Counted from the first letter of the stretch, positions 21,499 to 34,257 are shown. The stretch is 64,000 nt of DNA from Euryodendron excelsum (GCA_033060915.1 CM065394.1:9463501-9527500); one strand, 5' to 3'. Notes: generated by a model not told the origin, from the sequence alone. Made by a program: numbers and translations.

Positions 21499-22125
21499 CA
21501 GGCACGTCTTTCCGAAGACGGTAAGTCCCCTTTCCAATTCCAATTCTAATCCCTCTCTCGAGACAGTTGATTCCTCGAGACGGTAAACCTATTCAGTCAG
21601 GCACGTCTTTTCAAAGACGGTAAGTCCCCTGTCCAATTCCAATTCCAATACCTCTCTCGAAACAGTTGATTCCTTGAGACGGTAAACCTATTCAGTTAGG
21701 CACGTCTTTCCAAAGACGGTAAGTCCCCTTTCCAATTCAAATTCCAATCCCTCTCTTGAGACGGTAAACCTATTCAGTCAGGCACGTCTTTCCAAAGATG
21801 GTAAGTCCCCTTTCCAATTCCAATTCCAATAACTCTCTCGAGACAATTGATTCCTCGAAATGGTAAATCAATTCAAATTAGGCGCGTCTTTCCGAAGACG
21901 GTAAGTCCCCTTTCCAATTCCAAATCAGGCACATCTTTCCGAAGATGGTAAGTTCCCTTTCCAATTCCAATTCCAATCCCTCTCTCGAGACAGTTGATTC
22001 CTCGAGACGGTAAACTTATTTAGTTAGGCACGTCTTTTCGAAGACGGTAAATCCCCTTTTCAAGTCCAATTCCAAATCCAATCCCTCTCTTGAGACAGAT
22101 TATTCCTCAAGACGATTTGACACAT
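21499..22125 (+). repeat. Hairpin minisatellite in the A 3' LTR (7 units)
   Basis: Same unit as in the 5' LTR, with starts at about 21499, 21599, 21697, 21779, 21877, 21925 and 22024. The short 47-bp step is kept at the same place in the array. Confidence 0.8.
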
Positions 22126-23274
22126 TTTCTGAAGAAAGTCTTTTCGGAACGGTAAGTCCCTTTAAACCTGTCAACCGAGACGAGACCCCAAGTCTTGTAG
22201 ATAGTAAAACGGTCCACCTTTAGTGCCTGCTAGCCCGCCAATGCAGAAATGTCCGTTTAGGCACGCCATTCGAGAAAGTTGATTCTCAGGCGCTAAGTTC
22301 TTTTAAACAGCTTCCTGAGATCAGGCAGTCTTAGGAATGATCACGAACCGTCAAAGTAGCAGAAATACTCTCAAACATCGCAACTGTCATATTAGCGGAA
22401 ATACTCGCAAACAGGTCGATATAGGGAATTGCCAACAAACCCCTGTATCACGCAACCGCTGTTAGAGTGGCAGAAACACTCAAAACCCAGGTCAACAGCA
22501 GTGCCTGTTAGCCCACTTCGGTGAAAAATGACCAAACTGCCCCTAGGGCCATTTTTTGGCACATTTCTTGAGAACACATTTGAATCTGCAAAATGGTAAG
22601 TCCAACCTTACAAGATTGTTTAAAGGCAATTCAGCATGATTAGGTGCCTTATAGTCCGTTTTGGGCCAATTCCGAGACTTTTCGGTCAAGATGACCATTT
22701 TGCCCCTAAGCATTCGAATGCCCCGGGAACCACACCGGCTTTGGGTATCAAACTAGTAACATCCTAAGAATTCTTCTTAGAGTATTCCCAACCTTCATTT
22801 ACCTTCCCAGATCATTCCGAGTCAATTCCGGTAAACTCGATACAAAATGACCGTTTTGCCCCTGGAGGGTCGGTCGCCTTTTTCGACCACACCAGCTCTA
22901 GGTATCAAACTAGAAACCTTTGGGAACATTCTAAATAATGTCCCCAAGTCTCGAGTCTTTTTTCGGGACGTTCCGAGTCTGTCTCAGCAGCTTTCCAACC
23001 TGATTGACCGTTTTGCCCCTAATGGCTCAGTCAATCCTTCTAACACATCCTATCCTCATTTTTTTCAAGTCAAATACCTCTGGGACACTACTCTAAGTGT
23101 TCCTGCCCTTTTTCGGCTCTCCGGGTCATTCCCGGACTATTCAAATCGTTCCTAGACTTTCCGGAGTCACTTCTAGTGAAGCCAAACTAAAAATTGTATG
23201 GTAGTCACTAGTATAGGTGCCCAAATCTTTCAAAGATACGCTGCTTGCCATCCTTAAAACATTCCTAACTGATT

Positions 23275-23374
23275 AGAGCCACTAACAGTGGCGCTAAGCC
23301 AAGAATTGGCCTGGCGCCACTCTTAGTGGCGCCAAGAGAAATTTTGGCCTGGCGCCACTACAACAGGTGCCAGG
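23275..23374 (+). repeat. GGCGCC palindrome cluster upstream of the TATA box (A 3' LTR)
   Basis: Three GGCGCCACT...AGTGGCGCC-type dyads, 14 bp before TATAAATA. Confidence 0.8.
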
Positions 23375-23387
23375 TCTATCCCACCTC

Positions 23388-23395
23388 TATAAATA
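23388..23395 (+). promoter_or_regulatory. TATA box of the A 3' LTR
   Basis: TATAAATA, same context as at 10469. Confidence 0.65.
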
Positions 23396-26300
23396 CAGAG
23401 CCTCTTCCAGCTTGAAAGAGGTCCATAAACTCAGTCTAAAAATCCTAATTTTCGATACACAGAGCTCGTGCACTCCCAAAACCCTAGCTCCCCTACGTTC
23501 TCCAAACTCTAGCTACCATACACAAACCCTAGCCTTATATACCCTGATACACACCCCTATACACTTATACACTAGCCTCCAACCCTCCATTGAAGACTTG
23601 GATTGCTGCAACTACGAATATTTGAAGACCAAAGACAAGCCCTCGAAGATAAAGATTGAAGTGAAGTGAAGACCAAAGAAAAGCAAGAAAAGCAAGGGTG
23701 CGCAAAGCCAAGAAAAATAAAGAAGACACAAGGTAGGCTTCTTATTTAAATTTTTGCACTTCCCCCTCTCTCTTCTCTCTTCTAACCTACTTGGGTTTTC
23801 TCTATTTTAATCCCCCATCTCTTTCCCCCCTTTTCTTTGCATGCTAGAGACAAGGGGACTCCCGGTTCATATGTAGGATTAGACTATTGGAGAGTCACCG
23901 TGTCGGGGCTTTCTTTTAATCTAATCGAAGACCACGTGGGTTCGACTCTCTTGATTATGTGATGAAGCCTTAATCTTGTATGATCACAACCCCAATTTGC
24001 ATTGTGCATATCATTATCTTGCATTCTTCCAAAAATCGTTTTCAAACTCGTTTTCAAATTTTGCATTAAACTAGTTTTCAAAATTGTATCAAAATCTCTT
24101 TCTTCAAAACATGTTTTCAAAATCGCAGCCCTATGGTGATTCTAGCCTTTCCCTGGCTAGGATTGCTTTAGAAAAGTGTTACATTTAAACTGACTTTCAT
24201 GATCCATATTTTCAAACCTTTTTTTTTTTTCAAAACCACTTTCCTAAAGTGGTTCTAGCCTTCTTATGGTTAGAATTGCATTAGGAAAGTGAGATATTTT
24301 TATACCTTCTAAAAACTCTCTTTTCAAAAGTTTCTCTTCCTAAAAATCTCTTTTTCAACACACTTTCCTAAAACTCTCCTTTCCAAAGTTGTTTTCAAAA
24401 ACTCTTTCCAAAAATCTATTTTTCAAAACTCCCTTTTTCAACCCCTCTCCAAAATACTCTCCCCAAAATTCACTTTCTAAAAACGCACCCTAAAAATCTT
24501 TCCAAAAACTCTCTCCAACAATCTTCTACCAAAAATCTTTCTAAAAACTTTCTTCCCAAAATCTTTCTTCTAGAAACTCCCATTTACGATTTTCCTTCTA
24601 AAAACTCGTTCCCAAAAACACACTTTCCAAAAACTCCTTTTTTTTTAAAATCTCTTTCCAAAAACTGTATCTTCAAATTCACTTTTCAAAAACTCCTCTT
24701 TAGGATTTTCCTTCTAAAATCTTCATTTCTAAAAACGCACTTTCCAAAAATCCCTTTCTTGATGCCCAAGTCAAGCCTTAGAGCTAACAATTAGGAAACC
24801 CTAATTTTTTTTTCCAAAAACATGATTTTTAAACTTGGCTTAAAACCTAAGTTCCCAAAACCTCCTATTTTCTACGTCAAAACTATACACTTCCAAATCT
24901 AGGGTTTGTAGAAACTTCCCTTCCCAAATCCATGCCAAATCCAATCTTCCCGTTTAGCAAACTAGATCCAATCCTCCTTTTTTGGAAACAAAATCAAATC
25001 TTCCCTTTTAAAAACAAAATTCAATCCCTTGTTTTAGGAAATAGGAATCTTAACCCTTCCTAATCTAAATCTTTCCTAATTCACCTCTTTCCTAATTTTC
25101 TACTTTCCTAAATCTTAAGTTTCCAAAACTTAAACATATGAATCTTTCCTAAATTTTAAAACTCAACTTCCACATCTTTCCTAATTCAACCATTTCCTAA
25201 TTCTATCTATTTCCAAATCTTAACTTTTCAAATCTAAGTTTTCAAATCTTTCCTAAACTCAACCTTTCCTAATCTCAAGATTTTCTAAAACTAAAACTAA
25301 AACTCTAAAACTTTCTAAATCTTAAACTTTCTAAATTTCAAATGTTTCTAAATCCAAAGCTTTCTAAACTCAAAATTTTCTTAATTCAAAGCCTTCATAA
25401 GTTGAAACTTTCCTAATTCAAACCTTTTCTGAATCTTTTCTAATTTAAAATCTTTCTAAAAGTCTAAGCTTTCCAAATTCAAAACTTTCATAACTTGAAA
25501 CTTTCCAAATTCTAAACCTTTCTTAAACTAAACTTTTCCTAATTCAAAACATTTCTAAATTCAACACTTTCCTATTTCGAAACCTTTCTTAAAATAAAAC
25601 TTTCTTAATTCAAAATTTTCCTAAGTTGAAAGTTTCCTAGATCAACATCTTTCCTAATTCCAAGTTTCCTAATCTTCCAAGTCTAATATTCAAGTCAATT
25701 CTATTATAAAATCTTTCCAAGTCAAATCCAATCTTTCTTTTCTGAGTTCCTAAGTCTAGATTTCCTAAAACCAAGTCTTGCAAAATCAATCTTTTCAAAT
25801 CTTGCAATTAAAGTCCATATTTCCCTACTCTTCCAATTCCAATCCAAATTCCAATGTCAACTCTTTTCTAAATCAACTCTTCTATTTTCTATCGGACTCT
25901 TGTCCGAACTACGACTAACCTGATTCCTCCAAAAGGATACGTAGGTAACCCTCATGGGTGCGGTCACCACATTTTTCAAATTTCAAATTCCACAACATTT
26001 TTCAAATTTTCAATTTCACAACCTTTTTCGAATCTCAAATTCCATAACTGCTTTCCAATTTTCAATTTTATGTTCTATTTCCAATTTCCATAAAATCTCT
26101 TTTCAAATCTCAATTTTCAATTTCTAAAACTTTCCAATTTCAAATCTATCTTTTCAAATCAAATCAATTTCTTTCAAAATCTATTTTTCAATTCTCTTTT
26201 CTTGCACTTGCATATCATACATCATGTATTTTTAAACATTCTTTTTCAAAGTGGATAGGATTGGTTAATAGTTAGCTGAAAACTCTTATAGGTGAATCTA

Positions 26301-26771
26301 GGGTAGATTGACATGTAGGTACCGAAAGGGCAGGGTAGGGTGATGGCTTAGTGCGTCTTCCCTACACGTAACCAACCTCTGAACTTAGATCACTGTTTTC
26401 GAAAGACCAAAAACGGAGTTATTTTCTAAAAAGGGCTAAATGTTTTCCAAAGGTTGCTAAACAACTTATTTTCTTAAAAACCCTATCTTGAGGAGATATT
26501 TTCAAAATTGTTTTTTCAAAAAACCTAAGTGTAGTCTTCAAAAAACCTAAGTGTAGTCTTCGGATTATTCTTAGTTTTTAGGTGACCTAACTCACCTTAC
26601 TCAAGTTAGGTGGCTACTCCAAACTTTTTCCAGAAGCCCTTTATTAAAACTAATTTTCAATTCAAACCTAGTCATACTCATTCTTCTGGGAGGGTGAGTT
26701 CTAACGAGAGAGTACAACATTTTTCCTACTTGTGTGAGTATTCCTCGAGTGCGAAAAATCTGGGTGCGACC

Positions 26772-26776
26772 CCTAA
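26772..26776. repeat. Target-site duplication of element A, right copy (CCTAA)
   Basis: Matches 2916-2920 exactly. Confidence 0.85.
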
Positions 26777-27141
26777 TCTATAATGCCTTCAACTTGAAGG
26801 AAGGGATAGCACAAGCACCATTTTCAGTTGAAACAATCTTTGACTCTAAGAAGAGGGGAGAGAGAAATAGAAAGTATAGAGAGATGGGGAAAAATAGAAG
26901 GGTAAGAGATAAGGACCAATCATATGAACTCGTTGAAGTTCAAAGAGGACTTCTGAAGGATGTCCTGGCAAAGCAGCTAGTAGTTATACTCTCAAAGGGA
27001 AGATTAGTGCATATTGGCGGGCCTGGGATGATTAAATCTTTGAAAAAACAAAGAGGACTATTCATAGTGTTTGTCCTGCACATGCACAATTACTGGGGCA
27101 AATATTCAGTTATAAACAGATTGATGTGCATGCTTGTTTAA
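26777..27141 (+). CDS. Unrecognised open frame in the resumed pre-insertion sequence
   Basis: About 120 codons are open from the A insertion point to 27141. The product would be very basic in the middle (KKRGERNRKYREMGKNRR) with a hydrophobic part later (LAKQLVVILSKG, GLFIVFVL). It opens inside the LTR, so its true start is unknown; the first internal ATG is at about 26884. I recognise no domain. Since A's duplication shows this once followed 2915 directly, it may be post-gag sequence of element D, or older host sequence. Confidence 0.2.
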
Positions 27142-27707
27142 GGTTAAATCTTCAGTGCATGATCACTTGCATAAATATAGGTTAACGGTTTTGTTGATCT
27201 TAACTATATTGGTGTTTTATGTTCATTTTAATGCACACTTCTTGAGACTTCTTAGAATATGAAATTTGCCTTTATGATCTATTTTTAAATGGTAAAATAT
27301 TTGCGGATTGTCTCACACCTATATTGACCTTTTGTCGATTCCCTCTCTCATCGCTTATAGAAAGGGTTACCAGTGAGTCTGAGTGCAGCTACGATTGTTA
27401 TATGACAAGAGGAGAAAGCTACCTGCTTATGTGTGCAGAGATAGGGTTGGATTTTCATGAAAAAAAATGAAGGAAAAAAAAAAAGAAAAAAAATATGGGA
27501 TGAATCCGGTTTAACTTCTAGGTGTGTTAATCAACGAGCTATTGTACCATTCTAGATCATGCCTAGGGTCTATATTCTCATTAGTCTTAGTGAAGTTCAC
27601 ACTTAAACCACTACATTGTCACTAATATGGTCTTGATCATCTCACAACCATTTGTGCTCGATTTGTGTGGTTTCATACATATTTGATGTTGATCTTTTCA
27701 AGCTAAG
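27142..27707 (+). other. AT-rich spacer between element A and element B
   Basis: No ORF or repeat family recognised. It contains an A-rich purine stretch (about 27459-27498, mostly A with G). CTAAG at 27703-27707, next to the B LTR, could be one copy of B's target duplication; the other end of B is deleted. Confidence 0.4.
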
Positions 27708-30700
27708 TGTCATGCCCATATTTTTCGCACTCAAGAAATACACACACAAGCGCGAAAAACACTGTACTCTCTCGTTAAAACTCACCCTCCTAGAAGAATG
27801 AGTGCGACTAGGTTTGAATTGAAAATTTGATTTGAATAAAAGGCTTTTAGAAAAGATTTGGAGTCATCACCTAACTTGATTAAGGTGAGTTAGGTCACCT
27901 AAAAACTAAGAATAGTCCGAAAACTACACTTAGGGTTTTTGAAAAACGATTTTAAAAATATCTCTTCAAGAGAGGGTTTTTAAGAAAACAGGTTGTTTGG
28001 CAACCTTTGGAAAACATTTAGCCCTTTATTGAAAATAACTCCATTTTTTATCTTTCGAAAACAGTGATCCTAGGTTCAGAGGTTGATTACGTGTAGGGAA
28101 GACGCACTAAGCCATCACCCTACCCCACCCTTTCGGTACCTACATGTCAATCTATCCTAGATTCACCTTTGAGAGCCTTCAACTAACCAATGTTCAATCC
28201 CATCCACTTTAGAAAACAATGTTTTAAAAAAGACACGATGCATGATATGCAAGTGCAAGAAAAGAAAGTTGGAAAATAGATTTGGAAATAGAAGTTTGAA
28301 ATTGGAAAGAAGGTTTTGAAAATTGAAATTGAAAATTGAAAATAGATCTTTAGAATTAGAAACTGGAAATAAAACATAGAATTGGAAACTTGAAGGAGAC
28401 TGTAGAATTGGAGATTTGAAAGAAGTTGTGGAAATAGAAATTTGAAAAGTGTGGTAGAATTTGAAATTTGAAAAATGTGGAGACCGCACTCATGAGTGTT
28501 ACCTACGTATCCTTTTGGAGGAATCAGGTCAGTCGTTGTTCGGACAAGAGTCCGATTAAAAATAGAAGAGTTGATTTGGAAAAGAGCTGGAGTTGGAATT
28601 CGAATTGGAATTGGAAGAATAAGAAATTTGGAGTTTGATTGGAAGATTTGAAAAGATTGGTTTTGAAAGACTTGGTTTTAGGAAACCTAGACTTAGGAAC
28701 TTAGAAGAGAAATATTAGATTTGACTTGGAAAGATTTTAAAAAAGAATTGACTTGAATATTGGACTTGGAAGATTAGGAAATTTGGAATTAGGAAATATT
28801 CAAATTAGGAAAAGTTCGAACTAGGAAAGTTTTAATTTAGGAAAGTTCCGTTTTAGGAAAGTTTTGGTTTAGGAAAGGTTTCGAATTAAGAAAGTTTCAT
28901 TTTAGGAATGTTTTGAATTAAGAAAGGTTTCGTTTTAAGAAAGTTTTGAATTACGAAAAGTTTAGTTTAAGGGAGGTTTAGAATTTGGAAAGTTTTAACT
29001 TAAGAAAGTTTTGAATTTGGAAAGCTTAGAATTTTAGAAATATTTTAAATTAGGAAAGATTTGAATTTAGAAAGCTTTAGGATTTTTGGAATATTCAAAG
29101 TTTGAGTTTTAGAAAGATTTGAAAGTCTAGATTTGGGAGTTAAAGTTTGGAAAGGAAGTGGAATTAAGAAAGGTTGGAATGAGGAAAGGTTTAGACTTTG
29201 AAAGATTTGAAGTTTAGGAAAGTGTAGAACTTATAAAGTTTTAGAGTTTGAGTTTTAGAAAATCTTAAGATTAGGAAAGGTTGAGTTTAAGAAAGATTTG
29301 AAAACTTAGATTTGGAAAGTTAAGATTTAAAAAGGGATAGAATTAGGAAATGGTTGAATTAAGAAAGATTTGAAAATTGAATTTTAGAATTTAGGAAAGA
29401 TTTTTATGTTCAAGTTTTGGAATGAGTTGAATTAGGAAATATTTGAATTAGGAAATGATTGGATTTTGTTTCTAAAAGAGAAAATTTGATTCTAGTTTTG
29501 ACGTAGAAAATAGGTTTTGGAAATATGTATAGTTTTGATGTAGAAAACAAGAGGTTTTGGAAACCTAGGTTTTAAGGCAAGTTTGAAAACCAGGTTTTTG
29601 GAAAGAAAATTAGGGTCTCCTAATCGTGGCTCTAGGGCTTGACTTGGGCTCTAAGAAAAGGGACTTTTGGAAAGTGTATTTTTTGGAAACAAGTTTTTGG
29701 AAGAAAATCCTAGAGAGGAGTCTCTAGAAGGAAGATTTTGGAAAGAGAGTTTTTTAGAAAGATTTTTGGAAGGAGATTGTTGGAGAGAGTTTTTAGAAAG
29801 TGAATTTTGAGGAGAATGTTTTGGAAAGGAGTTGAAAAAGGGAGTTTTGAAAAATAGATTTTTGAAGAGAGATTTTGAAAACAATTTTGGGAGGAAGAGT
29901 TTTTGGAAAGCATGTTGAAAGAGAGATTTTTGAAAATAGAGTTTTTTGGAAAGTATGAAAATGCCTCACTTTCCTAAAGCGATTCTATCCATAAGAAGGT
30001 TAGAACCACTTTAAGAAAGTGGTTTTAAAAACAACAAAGAGTTGAAAATATAGACCATATCGGTCCCTTTAAATGTAACACTTTCCTAATGCAATCCTAG
30101 CCATGAAAAGACTAGAATCACCCTAGGATTGTGATTTTGAAAACAAGTTTTGAAAAGGAAGATTTTGATACAATTTTGAAAATAAGTTTGAAAATGATTT
30201 TGAAAACGACTTTTGGAAGAATGCAAGAATCATGATATGCACAATGCAAATTTGGGATCGTGAACATACAAGGTTAAGGCTTCACCACATAATCAAGGGG
30301 GCCGAACCCACATGGTCTCCGGTTAGATTAAAAGAAAGCCCCCGACACGGTGATCCTCCAATAGTCTAATCCTACACATGGACCAAGAGTCCCCTTGTTT
30401 CAAGCATGCAAAGAAAGGGGGGGAAAGAGATGGGGGATTAAAATAGAGAAAACCCAAGTGGGTTAGGAGAGAGAAGAGAGAGGGGGAAAGTGTAGAAATT
30501 TAAAGAGAAAGCCTACCGTATGTCGTGTTTATTTGGCTTGGCTTTGCGTGCCTTACTTTCCTTTGGTCTTCGCTTCACTTCAGTCTTTGATCTTCGAAGG
30601 CTTGTCTTTGGTACTCAAATATTCGTAGTTGCAACAATCCAAGTCTTCAATGGAGAGTTAGAGGCTAGTGTATAAGTGTATAGGGATGTGTATGAGTGTA

Positions 30701-32637
30701 TAGAAGGTTAGGGTTTGTGTATGGTGGCTAGGGCTTGGAAAACCTAGGGAAACTAGGGTTTTGGGAGTGCACGAACTCTGTGCATCGAAAATTAGGGTTT
30801 TTAGACTAAGTTTGTGGACCTCTTTCACGCTAGAAGAGGCTCTGTATTTACAGAGATGGGATAGACCTGGTGCCTGTTGCAGTGGCGCCAGGCCAAAATT
30901 CCTCTTGGCGCCACTCCTAGTGGCGCTAGCCAATTAGGAAAGTTTGTTAAGTCGGCAATTTTTAGCCTAGCTTTACTAGGAGTGACTCCGGAAAGTCTAG
31001 GAATGATTTGAAGAGACCAGAAATGACCCGGAGAGCCAAAAAAGGGTAGGAACTCTTAGAATAGTGTCCCAGAGGTATTTGACTTGAAAAATGAGGATAG
31101 AATGTGTCGGAAGGATTGACCGGGCTATTAGAGGCAAAACAGTTAATCAAGTCGAAAAGTTGCCGAGACGAACCCGGAATGTCTCGGAAAAAGACTTAGG
31201 ATTTGGAAACATTATTTAGAATGTTCCTAAAAGCTTGCCAGTTTGATACCCAGAGCTGATGTGGTGGGAAAAGGCAACCGGCCCTCCAGGGGCAAAACGA
31301 TCATTTTGTACCGGGTTTGCCGAAATTGACTCGGAATGATCTGAAAAGATAAAGAAAGGTTGAAAATACTATAGGAAGCATTCTCGGGAGGTTACCGGTT
31401 TGATAACCAGGGCCATTGTGGTTCCCGGGGCACTCGGATGCCTAAGGAAAAAATGGTCATCTTGACCGAAAAGTCTCGGAATTGACCCAAACTAATTGGA
31501 GGGCACCTAATCATGTCAAATTGCCTTTAAGAAAATCTTGGAAGGTTGGACTTACAATTCTGAGGATTGAAATGTGTTCTCGAGAAACGTGCCAAAAAAT
31601 GACCCTAGGGGTAGTTTGGTCATTTTTCACCGAAGTGGGCTAGCAAGCACTGTTGTTGACCTGGGTTTTGAATGTTTTCACCACCTTGATGGCGGTCGCG
31701 TGATACAGGGATTTGTTGGCAATTCCCTATATCGACCTGTTTGCGAGTATTTTCGCTACTTTGACGGTTGTGATGTTTGCGAGTATTTCTACTATTTTGA
31801 CGGTTCGCGATCATTGCCGAGGCTGCCTAATCTCGAGAAGCTGCTAAAGGGACTTGGCACCTGATAAGAAACTTTCTCGAGAGAAGTACGTAAACAGACA
31901 TTTCTGCGTTGGCGAGCTAGCAGGCACCAAATGTGGACCGTTCTACCATCTACGGTATTTGGGGTCTCGTCCCGGTCGACCGGTTTAAAGGGACTTACCT
32001 TTCAAAGAGATTTTTTTTGAAAAAAGTGTCAGACTGTCTCGAGGAATCAACTGTCTCGAGAGAGGGATTGGAATTGAAAAGGAGACTTACCGTCTTCAGA
32101 AAGATGTGCTTGATTTGGAATTGGAATGGGGACTTACCGTCTTCGAAAAGACACGCTTGATTATGAATTGGAAAGCGGACTTACCGTCTTCGGAAAGGCG
32201 TGCCTGATTTGGAATTGGAAAGAGGACTTACAGTCTTTGGAAAGACGTGCCTAATTTGTAATTGGAAAGGGGACTTACCGTTTTCAGAAAGACGTGCCTG
32301 TTTGAATTGGAAAGGGGACTTACCATCTTCAAAAAGATGTGCCTGATTTGGAATTGGAAAGGGGACTTACTGTCTTCGAAAAGACGTGCCTGATTTGGAA
32401 TTGGAAAGGAGACTTACCGTCTTCGGAAAGACGTGCCTATTGTAATTAGAACGAATGATGCCCCTAGGGGCATTTTAGTCATTTTGCCTCTATTTGGGCC
32501 CAGTGGGGCCCGTGAAGCTATGAATTGACGAGATTACACTTAGAAAGTTAATTTGGATTAATATATGCCCCCAATGACTTGAACACAAGTCTGGACGGAG
32601 TGGAGACCGCTGAGCGGTAAAAAATAGGGTGCTTACA
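27708..32637 (-). repeat. 3' LTR of element B (reverse)
   Basis: 4930 bp, begins TGTCATGCCCATATTTTTCG and ends GGGTGCTTACA next to the PPT. It is about 0.5 kb shorter than the A LTRs. The minisatellite (32035-32440) is of a different type, eight 47-bp units. The TATA position reads TGTAAATA on the minus strand (30842-30852), a probable loss of the box. Palindromes lie at 30870-30931. Confidence 0.85.
32035..32440 (-). repeat. 47-bp minisatellite in the B LTR (8 units)
   Basis: Plus-strand units GGACTTACCGTCTTCGGAAA plus GACGTGCCTGATTTGG at about 32084, 32130, 32176, 32224, 32270, 32316, 32362 and 32409. Only the hairpin half of the 100-bp A unit is repeated; the CTCGAG half occurs once. Confidence 0.85.
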
Positions 32638-32657
32638 GCTGCCCCTCTTTTCCTTTC
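32638..32657 (-). other. Polypurine tract of element B (reverse)
   Basis: The plus strand reads GCTGCCCCTCTTTTCCTTTC right after the LTR; its reverse complement matches the A tract AAAAGAGGGGCAGC. Confidence 0.75.
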
Positions 32658-32838
32658 TTTGCTTGTCGAAGACAGAAAATGATAAAGTAAGAGCCCCATG
32701 TTGACCGTGAGGCCGACGGAGGGACGGACATTGGGAATTTCTCGACAATAGGGGTCGAAAAATGGATGTTGGGCCCAAAAGGCCTTCGAAAATGAGTTTT
32801 GGCAGAAAATAGGGCGAAGCTGCCCAGAATTGAAAATT

Positions 32839-32900
32839 GGCACCACTAGCAGTGGCGCCTTTGGCAGAAGAAGCTTGGCGCCTCTGCTAGTGGTGCTAGG
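32839..32900 (+). repeat. GGCGCC palindromes upstream of the PMD gene (element B)
   Basis: GGCACCACTAGCAGTGGCGCC and GGCGCCTCTGCTAGTGGTGCT, about 190-250 bp upstream of the PMD leader donor at 33091. Confidence 0.75.
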
Positions 32901-33090
32901 CTTGGGAACAAAACCATAAAATTTTTTGGTTCGAACAGTTGTGGCATTTTTGAGAGTTTTTCGCAAATCCGTGAGATATTGCCAGGAAGCTGACTTGGAC
33001 ATTGAAGGAGCACTTCTTGGAGACCACGGGTGATTGTCGGAAGGAGACCATGTCACCGGAAGAGAAGATTTCGCCAGAGAACTCCAAAAA

Positions 33091-34256
33091 GTGAGTTTTC
33101 AAACTTTTGTTGATTTTGATGTATAGAATTCCGTTTGAGTCATGTGAGTAGTAGAATTTAATGTTTTGATATGTTTTGAACACTGTGGTGATGTTATTTT
33201 TGCATTTTTATGCTTGTTTGATTGAATTTGAGTAATTTTACGTGATTATGTGAAGAGAGTTTTCTATAGGAATAGGGGATTTGTTCTTACAGGCTTAGAC
33301 ATTGGGTTTTTTGGCTAGATTTTTATACCATATGCCTTAGAAAAATGTGTTTATCAACCGTATAAAATTTCGTGATTTTTTGAAAACTTGGTGAATTTTT
33401 TATTTTTTTGAAAAATAGGAAAATACTTAGAAAATTGAGGAAAATGAGAAAACTCAATAAATTGATGAAATTCCTTAGAGTTTAAAACTTGAAAAATGTA
33501 GAAATATTTTTGAAAAACATTTGAAATGATTTTGAAGAATTTTAAGGCATTTTTGAAAACTATTGATTTATTGGATAAATAAAACATGTGTTTTGAAAAT
33601 TTTGAAAAATTGAAAAGCGTGCACGGGTGCTGATGTTATGTGATCGTGACAATATGGAGTGCACATTTTGTGTTGATGTCATGGGTGTTGTAGGGGCCAT
33701 TTTTTAAATGGGATTCTGTTGAAATTTTTTAGAAATTTAGAAAATGGGTTGGAAAAAAGTCGAAATAAAATCTTTTTGAAGGAAAAAGATATAAAACCAT
33801 TGGAGATGGGGCATTTTTGGCAGAGAAGGCCTGAGAAACTCGGGGGCCTTAGAAACTATTGGAAGAAAAATTTAGGGAGACTTTGAAAAGAGGATTTGGG
33901 GACGAACATATTTTGGAAGAGTTGAAAACTAATTTTGACTTTTAGAAAACTCGGGGTTTTCGATGGGATTTATGGAAGATTTGAAAAACTTGGGAAAGAA
34001 TAAAAACATTCTACAGGAGGAAGCTTTAGAAAACTCAAATTGGAATAAAAAGATTGGGCTAAATTTTGATTGAAAAACCCTAGAATTTTGATTTAGAAAC
34101 CATTTGGAAATTTTGGACAAAACGTACAGGCAATTTGCTTTGACTTAGCATTTGAAATATTTTATGTCAATTATTTATTTTATTTTACTTTATTATGTTA
34201 TTTTTTATCTACATATAACATATATTGACTTCTCTTACCTTGCCTTACCTTTTCAG
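33091..34256 (+). other. Probable leader intron of the PMD gene (element B)
   Basis: Donor CCAAAAA|GTGAGTTTTC and acceptor CTTACCTTTTCAG|GATG with a good pyrimidine tract. The exon before it has an ATG at 33050; its 41 nt plus the single G at 34257 make 14 codons that join in frame to ATG 34258. Donor and acceptor are conserved in C. Computed by eye; no transcript evidence. Confidence 0.55.
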
Positions 34257-34257
34257 G

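Larger units (their letters stand above)
2921..26771 (+). mobile_element. Element A: near-complete pol-less gypsy element with antisense PMD gene
   Basis: Order: 5' LTR (2921-2948 plus 8390-13811, split by a solo LTR), PBS at 13814, leader, gag remnant 15299-16103, spacer with no pol, antisense PMD gene 18116-19972 with upstream leader exon, PPT about 21281-21299, 3' LTR 21300-26771. Without the nested insertion the element is about 18.4 kb, with an internal region of only 7.5 kb. The 5-bp duplication CCTAA on both sides proves it inserted as a unit. Terminal bases are slightly mutated (3' LTR starts TATAAG and ends GACC). I find no protease, RT, RNase H or integrase motif between gag and the PMD gene, so it must rely on enzymes from another element. 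Confidence 0.9.
21300..26771 (+). repeat. 3' LTR of element A
   Basis: 5472 bp, starts TATAAGCACCC and ends GGGTGCGACC before the CCTAA duplication. Same internal order as the 5' LTR: minisatellite from 21499, 157-bp-type units, palindromes 23275-23374, TATAAATA at 23388, donor-like AAG|GTAGGC at 23730-23735, pyrimidine tract. A 22-bp tandem duplication at 26515-26558 is absent from the 5' LTR. Open frames at 23367-23669 and elsewhere cross the TATA box and are not genes. Confidence 0.9.

Noticed and set aside
23367..23669. Frame of about 80-100 codons after the LTR palindromes (also 6107-6349, 30658-30933, 53834-54040)
   Set aside because: It opens upstream of or across the TATA box and would need a start before the likely transcript start; no ATG follows in frame in the A copies.
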